Part shown: positions 1 to 5,016 of the stretch, piece after piece | How positions within the stretch are numbered: the first letter of the stretch is position 1 | Layout of the letters: each line of letters starts with the position of its first letter | Assembly (NCBI GenBank): GCA_902795715.1 | Contig: CADBME010000208.1 | Coordinates: 1 to 7,396, forward strand | DNA length: 7,396 bases | From: an uncultured Lachnospiraceae bacterium | Lineage (GTDB): Bacteria; Bacillota_A; Clostridia; Lachnospirales; Lachnospiraceae | Direction of reading: 5' to 3' | Translations under genes and position numbers: made by a program | The notes under the pieces: generated by a model | What the model was told of the DNA's origin: nothing | Database searches by the model: none | What the model saw: only the letters and a program-made list of their open reading frames with translations

Positions 1-5
1 ACAAT

Positions 6-38
6 GTGGGACAATATGAAACGTCCCCATTGTCCCAC
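6..38. repeat. Perfect 10-bp inverted repeat, REP/RAYT-like palindrome
   Basis: GTGGGACAAT at 6-15 is the exact reverse complement of ATTGTCCCAC at 29-38, with a 13-nt spacer holding the asymmetric core ACGTCCCC. Read on the minus strand the element contains GGGACAATGGGGACG. From memory, such GGGAC-rich stem sequences are found near REP-associated tyrosine transposase (RAYT, Y1_Tnp) genes in clostridia and other bacteria, so this may be a non-autonomous copy or the edge of a larger element left of the window. It ends 17 bp before the start codon of the first gene. No T-run follows, so it is not a classical terminator. The repeat is certain; the family link is inference. Confidence 0.6.
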
Positions 39-55
39 TTAGAGGAATACGAACA

Positions 56-949
56 ATGCGTCCGACAAATACTCCGACAATCGATACCAGGCCATGGGCC
101 TGCCCTTCCCTTGATCACAGAACCGGTTTGCTTTGCAACAATCCTGACCAGTTCAGTCTGCTGACGGATTCTGATTTTGTTATGCAATGGATGGAGGGGA
201 CAGCCAAGTCTTTTGGGAAAAAGGATAATGGGCAAGGCAAGCTATATATTCTTCCGGTTTGTCAGAATCTGGAGGCTCTTGTCCTCAGCAGAAGAATCCG
301 GAAGGATGGGTCTTACATGGTGCCGGGGGATTATTGCCTGGCAGGCCTTGAAGATATCGAAAGTATTGAATATAATATTCTTGATGATCCCCTTGTCTCT
401 GCTATGAAAAAGGCCGCAGCCTCTTACCGGGATAAGACGAAGAGGCTGCTGGTTCTGGAGGCGGAGGCGCCTTTTTCCATTTTGTCTGCCTTGATGAATC
501 CCATAGATCTTTTTCTGTGTTTTGAAGAGAAACCGGTTCTCCTCCTGAATGTCCTGAGAAAGATTGCCCATGCTTCTGCTCTTTATCTGAGGTCTTGTCT
601 GGATGCCGGATTTGACTTTATTTCCCTGGCGGATCCTACAGGAAGTCTGGACCTGGTCGGCCCGGATTACTATAAAAGATTCTGTGGGCAGGCGGCCCTG
701 TATTTGATGAAAGAGTGCCGGCCTTTTCTTCCTTCTTCCCTGATTCATCTTTGCCCCAAGATGTCCCGGTCCATGCTCATGACCGGATTGATCAGGATTG
801 ACCGGGAGAGGTGTTTTGTTTCAGAGGAAAGATCCGGCAATCTGTGGGAAGTTCTGATCTCGGCAGCAAGGGATCCCCATGTTTCTTTTACCGGGGGTGT
901 CTGCCTTCATGGAGACTTCTGCGGCGAAATGGAAACCTATATTTTATAG
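56..949 (+). CDS. URO-D/MtaA-type methyltransferase-like protein
   Basis: A 297-residue protein of the uroporphyrinogen decarboxylase-like superfamily, more like the methylcobamide:thiol methyltransferases (MtaA/MtbA/CmuA) than true HemE. Visible family blocks are EAPFSILSALMNP (about 136-148), the strand and loop AGFDFISLADPTGS (184-197), GPDYYKRF (202-209), and a probable zinc site with H231-x-C233 and C283 in FTGGVC. In MtaA such H-x-C...C residues bind zinc that activates the methyl-accepting thiol. It is shorter than the usual 330-350 residues, mainly after the last Cys, but shows no frame break. ATG 56 is preceded by AGAGGA (41-46). The frame upstream closes at TGA 17-19 with no other start. 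No corrinoid protein or substrate methyltransferase lies in view, so the substrate is unknown. The role is probably one-carbon or demethylation metabolism. Confidence 0.75.
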   Translation: MRPTNTPTIDTRPWACPSLDHRTGLLCNNPDQFSLLTDSDFVMQWMEGTAKSFGKKDNGQGKLYILPVCQNLEALVLSRRIRKDGSYMVPGDYCLAGLEDIESIEYNILDDPLVSAMKKAAASYRDKTKRLLVLEAEAPFSILSALMNPIDLFLCFEEKPVLLLNVLRKIAHASALYLRSCLDAGFDFISLADPTGSLDLVGPDYYKRFCGQAALYLMKECRPFLPSSLIHLCPKMSRSMLMTGLIRIDRERCFVSEERSGNLWEVLISAARDPHVSFTGGVCLHGDFCGEMETYIL

Positions 950-1013
950 TCAGGAAATACCCAATACCCGAAGCTTTTAAGATTCGGCCGCAATATGCCG
1001 GCCTCATGATAAT
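950..1013. other. Short intergenic spacer with two overlapping hairpins
   Basis: Between the methyltransferase-like gene and the nitroreductase promoter, CCGAA 968-972 can pair with TTCGG 983-987. GGCCG 986-990 can pair with CGGCC 999-1003. The two stems share bases 986-987, so they exclude each other. No T-rich tail follows, so I do not call an intrinsic terminator. Function is unknown and the stems are short enough to be chance. Confidence 0.25.
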
Positions 1014-1023
1014 CCGTGCACGG
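1014..1023. promoter_or_regulatory. 10-bp palindrome, candidate operator
   Basis: CCGTGCACGG is a perfect palindrome ending 2 bp before the -35 hexamer of the nitroreductase promoter. This is a natural place for a dimeric regulator to act on a redox-related gene. The palindrome is certain; an operator role is inference and no regulator is encoded in view. Confidence 0.3.
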
Positions 1024-1025
1024 CT

Positions 1026-1053
1026 TTGACAAATTGCCTTTATAAGATAAGAT
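1026..1053 (+). promoter_or_regulatory. Sigma-A-type promoter of the nitroreductase gene
   Basis: An exact -35 TTGACA (1026-1031) is followed after 16 bp by TAAGAT (1048-1053), 4 of 6 to the -10 consensus. Transcription would start near 1060, giving a leader of about 20 nt that carries the ribosome site AGGAGG at 1066-1071. It suggests that the nitroreductase is transcribed separately from the gene upstream. Confidence 0.55.
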
Positions 1054-1079
1054 GACATGTTCAATAGGAGGTTTGTTAT

Positions 1080-1673
1080 ATGGATGCTTTACAAGCCATT
1101 TTTACCAGAAGAAGCACAAGAAAAATGAAAAACCAATCTCTTCCCAGGGAGATAATCGAGAAGATAATCGAGGCCGGGAGGGCGGCTCCCTGTGGAAGCA
1201 ACAGCCAGACGACACACTTTATAGTGATATCAGATCAGGGAGTTCTCTCAGATCTTGAGGAAATCGTACAGAAGGAATTTGCAGAGATGGAAATCAAAGC
1301 GGATACCTACATTTCCCTGAAAAATTCGATCAATGCATCCAAAAATGGGGCTTATGCTTTTCATTATAAAGCCCCTTTGCTTATCGTAACTGCTAACAAA
1401 AAAGGGTATGGAAATGCCATGGCTGATAGTGCCTGTGCTCTTGAAAATATGATGATTGCCGCCAATGCGCTGGACCTGGGTTCCTGCTGGATCAATCAGC
1501 TCCACTGGCTCACTGACCACAAGGCCGTGAGAGATTATATGGAGAATCTGGGGCTTTCGGAGGATGAGACTATAACCGGCGGATTGATTTTAGGCTATCC
1601 GGGTACGGATGACGGTCTGCCTGTCAGGAGTCCAAAAAAAATAACAGGTAACCCTGTAACCTGGATTGAGTAA
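1080..1673 (+). CDS. Nitroreductase-family FMN oxidoreductase
   Basis: A 197-residue cytoplasmic flavoprotein of the nitroreductase fold, which uses bound FMN and NAD(P)H to reduce nitro compounds, quinones or similar acceptors. The natural substrate cannot be read from sequence. Diagnostic blocks are TRRSTRKM (9-16) and APCGSNSQ (36-43), the phosphate/FMN-binding pattern. The helix DSACALENMMIAANALDLGS (116-135) lines the dimer and flavin site, followed by GGLILGYPG (167-175). The length is normal for a single-domain member. Start ATG 1080 is set by an ideal AGGAGG 8 bp upstream. Codons for residues 24-31 contain a 10-nt direct repeat with a 12-nt period (1151-1160 and 1163-1172), giving IIEK-IIEA in one helix. 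The last codons and the stop lie inside a 17-bp tandem duplication. Confidence 0.93.
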   Translation: MDALQAIFTRRSTRKMKNQSLPREIIEKIIEAGRAAPCGSNSQTTHFIVISDQGVLSDLEEIVQKEFAEMEIKADTYISLKNSINASKNGAYAFHYKAPLLIVTANKKGYGNAMADSACALENMMIAANALDLGSCWINQLHWLTDHKAVRDYMENLGLSEDETITGGLILGYPGTDDGLPVRSPKKITGNPVTWIE

Positions 1674-1694
1674 AGATCTGGATTGAGTAAAGAT
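1661..1694 (+). repeat. 17-bp perfect tandem duplication across a stop codon
   Basis: CTGGATTGAGTAAAGAT occurs at 1661-1677 and again directly at 1678-1694. The first copy encodes the final Trp-Ile-Glu and the TAA stop (1671-1673) of the nitroreductase; the second lies in the untranslated spacer. The absence of any mismatch suggests a recent slippage or replication duplication. The protein is unaffected because the stop is in copy one. Confidence 0.95.
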
Positions 1695-1712
1695 ATAAAA
1701 TGAATTGATAAT
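1683..1712 (+). promoter_or_regulatory. Possible promoter of the Gfo/Idh/MocA gene
   Basis: TTGAGT (1683-1688, inside the second copy of the 17-bp duplication) is followed after 18 bp by GATAAT (1707-1712), 5 of 6 to the -10 consensus. The spacing is slightly long and the area is AT-rich, so chance matches are likely. If real, the leader is about 45 nt and the gene has its own start of transcription. Confidence 0.3.
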
Positions 1713-1761
1713 AATTTGACTGTATCAGGGGAAACAGGCGGAGAAGTGAGGAGATATTTTT

Positions 1762-2754
1762 ATGATGAAAGATAAGAAAGATTTGAAATGGGCCGTGCTG
1801 GGGACCGGTGTTATTGCCAACGAGATGGCACAGGCATTAAAAAGTATGGGAAAAAACCTCTATGCCGTTGGCAACCGGACTCACGCAAAGGCCATTGATT
1901 TCGCAAAAAAATACCATGTTCACAAGGTATATGACCGGATTGACGACATGTTTTACGATGAGGAGACCGACATCATCTATATCACCAGCCCCCACAATAC
2001 CCACTATCCTTTTATGAAAAAGGCCCTTGAAAATGGAAAACATCTCCTGGTAGAGAAGTCAATCACCTTAAACAGCAGGGAATTGGAGGAGATGGTGAAA
2101 ATGGCTGATGAGAAGCACCTGCTTCTGGCGGAGGCCATGACCATATGGCATATGCCCCTTTACAAAAAACTGTGGGAGATCGTAGACAGCGGCAAGTACG
2201 GCAAGGTCCAGATCATGACCCTGAATTTCGGTAGTTACAAGGAATATGATATGAGCAACCGGTTTTTCAATATGGACCTGGCCGGCGGTGCCATGCTGGA
2301 TATCGGTGTTTATGCCCTCTCCATTGTACGCAGTTTTATGACGGAAAAACCGGAGGAGATTGTCAGCCAATGGCTGCCATCCCCCACCGGATCGGATGAA
2401 CAGGCTTCTATTCTGTTGAAGAACCATCAGGGACAGATGGCTGCAGTAGCCCTTTCCATGCACTCCAAACAGCCCAAGCGGGCCATGATCAGCCTGGAGA
2501 AGGCTTATATAGAGATCATGGAGTACCCGAGAGCCTGCAGGGCGGTCATCGTAGATGCGTCAAGCGGGGAGAAAACCGAGATTGACTGCGGAGACAGCAG
2601 GCAGGCCCTTTTCTATGAGATGCAGGATATGGAAGAAGCTGTCCGGACCGGTGATATTTCTCTTATGCGCCTTGATGAGACCAGGGATGTCATGGAAATC
2701 ATGACACGGATCCGGAAAAACTGGGGAATGAAGTATCCCGGAGAAATATGGTAG
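1762..2754 (+). CDS. Gfo/Idh/MocA-family NAD(P)-dependent oxidoreductase
   Basis: A 330-residue cytoplasmic dehydrogenase of the glucose-fructose oxidoreductase/inositol dehydrogenase family, closest in style to dihydrodiol/1,5-anhydro-fructose type members. The N-terminal Rossmann domain carries GTGVIA (14-19) and the family strand SPHNTHYP (76-83). The usual E-K-P motif is E98-K99-S100, keeping the catalytic Lys but with Ser for Pro. The C-terminal beta-sheet domain has GGAMLDIGVYALS (175-187), with D180 and Y184 where many relatives have a D-x-G-x-H/Y pair. Substrate is probably a sugar, inositol or related polyol, not determinable here. Start ATG 1762 has GAGGAG (1748-1753) at 8-bp spacing; a second ATG at 1765 is a possible alternative. 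It lies 88 bp after the nitroreductase stop and converges on the YdcF gene. Confidence 0.93.
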   Translation: MMKDKKDLKWAVLGTGVIANEMAQALKSMGKNLYAVGNRTHAKAIDFAKKYHVHKVYDRIDDMFYDEETDIIYITSPHNTHYPFMKKALENGKHLLVEKSITLNSRELEEMVKMADEKHLLLAEAMTIWHMPLYKKLWEIVDSGKYGKVQIMTLNFGSYKEYDMSNRFFNMDLAGGAMLDIGVYALSIVRSFMTEKPEEIVSQWLPSPTGSDEQASILLKNHQGQMAAVALSMHSKQPKRAMISLEKAYIEIMEYPRACRAVIVDASSGEKTEIDCGDSRQALFYEMQDMEEAVRTGDISLMRLDETRDVMEIMTRIRKNWGMKYPGEIW

Positions 2755-2805
2755 ACAATTCCTTATAGGATCCACTTGCCGACCGGGATGGGTTTATTGG
2801 ATTGA

Positions 2806-4617
2806 CTACACGATCCACAAGGAGATAGCTCCAAATATGACCACCAGAAAGACAAGGCCCAGGATTTCATTTCTCAGACGGTTGGCCAGAAGACCGATAA
2901 CCTCCCGGATGAAGGCATTAGGCCAGAACCACCATTTTGTTCCGCTGCCCAGTCCTTCAGCCTGGAGCCCGGCCAGGCCGGCCCAGACACCACTTCGAAA
3001 AACATGGTAATTTGTGGTGACAAAAATGATATTGGATTTATTGTCTTTACTTCTTTTCCCGCCCTTGCTTTCACTACTGCTGTCAGACATACGGACCGCA
3101 TTCTCCTTTTCCTGAATAAGTTTATAGGAGAATTTCATGTTCTGATAAGTATTTTTGGACTGGTCTTCCTGAAGGATGGCCTCGTCCGGGATTCCCTGTT
3201 CTCTCAGATAGCGGCCCATGGCCTCCGCTTCCGGCATGCTTTCATCCGGCCCCTGTCCTCCGGATGGAAGAAGAATAGCCTGTCTTCCCGTTTTTTCCTT
3301 TTGCATTTTCCAGAAGGCAATAGCCTTATCGACCCGGCTTGCCAGCAGGGGAGTGAGCGTGCCATCCTTGCGGAAACGGCAGCCCAGGATCAGGATGTAA
3401 TCCTGTTCCGGTTCCGGAACATGCCTGGCTGCCCGGAAACCACTGATTACAGACCCCAGCAGGATACATTCAAAATAGGTAAATATGGTCAGATAAATAT
3501 TGGTAATCGTGTAATACAGGCGAATGCCCTGTGCAGACCCCGGTGCCTTCATGGTCAGCAAAAAGAATCCCAGCATTTCACTGAGGATAAGGACAGCCCC
3601 GATGGCCAGACCGAGGATATTCTGTATCCTGAATCTTTCATGACGCAGGAGCTCGATATTGCTCAGAATCATCATGAGAGAGAAAAGTAAGACCAGAGGA
3701 AAGGTTATGATCATAAAGGGACCGCCGGACTGGATCAGGAGTTCGTAGGCACTCTTTGAGCCGAAAACCTCAGGCCAAAGCAGGTGCATGAAAAAAAGCC
3801 TGATGAAACCGGCTCCTGTCACCAGACAGAAGATACCCAGACCACAGGTTAGAATAGCATCGTAGGAGTACATCATTGATCCCTTCAAACGGAAAAACTG
3901 TCTGATATTCAGCAGAGCCAGGCCCAGAATGAAAAGGGTGAGACTGCCAATAAAAGTAACATCACCGGTAAAGCTTTTGGCATAGGAGGAAAAGGTCGTT
4001 TTCAATTCGTCGACATGCATCTCATCAGAATGGACGACTTCCCCATCCTCATCGAGAATAGTCAGGTTGTAGTCCCCGGGGTCATTAGGGTGCATATCGA
4101 TTACCAGTTTATTATCATCCTGGATGGTGATTTCATCGATTTCAAGTCCCTTGTCAGTATTTTCTTCTTCCATCCCATACTCATTGTTTGAATCTGTAAG
4201 TAATCCCGTCTCATTTTGAGCAGCTGCATAAGCAGTCGATCCTGCCTCGGGATTCTTGTCAAGTTCGCCTGCCGCTTTGAGGCCTGAACCGGGATTCCTG
4301 TCATTATCGTCTGCCGCTTTCCGGCCGGATGTATTGTCATTGGCCTCCGGTTGGGAATCATAAGCCGTGCTTTCAGGATTTCCATATTCGTCATCCCTGT
4401 TCTCATCCCCGTCGGCCGGCTCCCATTCCACCTCCAGCTTCTGCGGATTCAGCGGGACATTCTCAACATCCATCTCATGGACAATACGAATATGATTTCC
4501 CTCATAAATTCTCCCGCCTATGGCAATCGCCATGCAGATTATTGCCAAAAGTCCTATTTTAACCAGGTATTTCATTCTCTCTTTCAGAAGCTTGTTTTTT
4601 TTCAATCTTTTTCCCAT
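2806..4617 (-). CDS. YdcF/SanA-family (DUF218) polytopic membrane protein
   Basis: A 603-residue membrane protein. After a basic N-terminus and TM1 (about 19-35) comes a long extracytoplasmic segment (36-218). It is very acidic and Asn/Asp/Glu-rich, with a 14-residue tandem repeat (100-127) and then a probable small beta domain (160-205). About five TM segments follow (roughly 219-237, 253-278, 298-319, 331-355, 367-393). The DUF218 domain (about 406-560) has YILILGCRFRKDG, LPSGGQGPDE (450-459), EAEAM, and VTTNYHVFR (533-541). A last TM is at 587-602. DUF218 relatives (SanA, ElyC) act in envelope or peptidoglycan physiology; the reaction is not settled. Start ATG 4617 has a weak ribosome site. 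Met15 (codon 4573-4575), after GAAAGAGAG, is a plausible alternative that keeps TM1. It is convergent with the Gfo/Idh/MocA gene, 51 bp apart. Confidence 0.88.
   Translation of the reverse strand: MGKRLKKNKLLKERMKYLVKIGLLAIICMAIAIGGRIYEGNHIRIVHEMDVENVPLNPQKLEVEWEPADGDENRDDEYGNPESTAYDSQPEANDNTSGRKAADDNDRNPGSGLKAAGELDKNPEAGSTAYAAAQNETGLLTDSNNEYGMEEENTDKGLEIDEITIQDDNKLVIDMHPNDPGDYNLTILDEDGEVVHSDEMHVDELKTTFSSYAKSFTGDVTFIGSLTLFILGLALLNIRQFFRLKGSMMYSYDAILTCGLGIFCLVTGAGFIRLFFMHLLWPEVFGSKSAYELLIQSGGPFMIITFPLVLLFSLMMILSNIELLRHERFRIQNILGLAIGAVLILSEMLGFFLLTMKAPGSAQGIRLYYTITNIYLTIFTYFECILLGSVISGFRAARHVPEPEQDYILILGCRFRKDGTLTPLLASRVDKAIAFWKMQKEKTGRQAILLPSGGQGPDESMPEAEAMGRYLREQGIPDEAILQEDQSKNTYQNMKFSYKLIQEKENAVRMSDSSSESKGGKRSKDNKSNIIFVTTNYHVFRSGVWAGLAGLQAEGLGSGTKWWFWPNAFIREVIGLLANRLRNEILGLVFLVVIFGAISLWIV
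4237..4320 (-). repeat. 14-residue tandem repeat in the YdcF outer segment
   Basis: Residues 100-113 (KAADDNDRNPGSGL) and 114-127 (KAAGELDKNPEAGS) form an imperfect tandem repeat of 42 nt per unit, sharing KAA, D-[RK]-N-P and Gly positions. It lies in the low-complexity acidic linker outside the membrane and probably arose by duplication. It may vary in copy number between strains. Confidence 0.75.
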
Positions 4618-4649
4618 ACCTTGAATTCTCTAATCCTATATTTTTCTTT

Positions 4650-4677
4650 ATTATTATTTTATCCATCTTTTGGTCAT
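4650..4677 (-). promoter_or_regulatory. Candidate promoter of the YdcF-family gene
   Basis: On the minus strand ATGACC (4677-4672, 4 of 6 to TTGACA) is followed after 16 bp by AATAAT (4655-4650, 5 of 6 to TATAAT). This predicts a leader of roughly 25 nt before the ATG at 4617. The -35 box is itself one copy of a repeated GGTCAT motif. The AT-rich setting offers other -10 choices, so confidence is low. Confidence 0.3.
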
Positions 4678-4696
4678 GTATCTTAGACCAGGTCAT
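4671..4696. repeat. Cluster of GGTC half-sites, candidate operator
   Basis: TGGTC (4671-4675) and GACCA (4686-4690) form an inverted pair 10 bp apart. GACC-A-GGTC (4686-4694) is a second palindrome. GGTCAT repeats directly at 4672-4677 and 4691-4696, which is 19 bp or close to two helical turns. The cluster covers the predicted -35 region of the leftward gene. The repeats are visible; binding by a regulator is inference. Confidence 0.35.
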
Positions 4697-4846
4697 CTTT
4701 AACCCTGGCCTGGCATGCCCTGTCAAACCAGCTTGTATTGATTTGGATTAACCGGTCCGGCTGCCTGATTATTGTAACAGAAGGAGCCGGCAATATCAAT
4801 GAGGCCGGCAAGATTTGCTCTGTCTGAATTCTTTTTCGGGGTCAAC

Positions 4847-4864
4847 CTTTCCCTAGAGGGAAGG
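4847..4864. other. Short hairpin before the polymerase promoter
   Basis: CTTTCCC (4847-4853) can pair with GGGAAGG (4858-4864), including one G-T wobble, around a TAGA tetraloop. No T-run follows in either direction, so it is not a standard terminator. It sits 10 bp upstream of the polymerase -35 region and may be a binding site or have no role. Confidence 0.35.
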
Positions 4865-4873
4865 AATCCTTTA

Positions 4874-4902
4874 TTGCATTGCAAAGACTGTGCAGATATA
4901 AT
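4874..4902 (+). promoter_or_regulatory. Promoter of the polymerase/YolD operon with palindrome over the -35 box
   Basis: An exact TATAAT (4897-4902) lies 17 bp after TTGCAT (4874-4879), a half-matching -35 box. The -35 box is part of a perfect 11-bp palindrome TTGCA-T-TGCAA (4874-4884). A weak -35 overlaid by a palindrome is typical of a promoter held off by a repressor. Transcription would start near 4909, giving a leader of about 107 nt that is very purine-rich. For a damage-inducible polymerase a LexA-like repressor would be expected, but this palindrome is not the classical GAAC-type box. Confidence 0.5.
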
Positions 4903-5016
4903 TAAAAGGAAGAAGATATCCTGAAAGGGATTGAAGGGCTCAGGAGACAGGGAATGGTCAGGGGCTAAAGGGCCTGGAGAAACGGGCGGACTTATGGAAT
5001 GAAAGGGACAAGGGAT

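Larger units (their letters stand above)
4618..5016. other. Divergent intergenic control region
   Basis: This 399-bp stretch separates the leftward YdcF gene from the rightward polymerase gene. It holds a candidate leftward promoter, a cluster of GGTC half-sites (4671-4696), a 6-bp inverted pair CCGGCT/AGCCGG (4757-4762 and 4785-4790), a direct repeat GCCGGCAA (4786-4793 and 4804-4811), a short hairpin (4847-4864), and the polymerase promoter with its purine-rich leader. I see no convincing gene in it and no GAAC...GTTC LexA box. Confidence 0.6.

Noticed and set aside
242..748. A 168-codon minus-strand frame opposite the methyltransferase-like gene
   Set aside because: No family motif is visible, and the plus-strand frame has clear URO-D blocks and a ribosome site.
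3004..3690. A 228-codon plus-strand frame inside the YdcF gene
   Set aside because: The opposite strand encodes recognisable DUF218 and membrane segments; this frame has no ribosome site or known motif.
4954..4968. Four-codon leader ORF (M-V-R-G-stop) in the polymerase leader, with GGAG upstream
   Set aside because: Such a short frame is easily found by chance in purine-rich sequence, and I see no pair of alternative stems that would support attenuation.
4618..5016. Search for a LexA box (GAAC...GTTC type)
   Set aside because: No GAAC or GTTC half-site was found by eye in the intergenic region. SOS control is therefore not claimed from a classical box.
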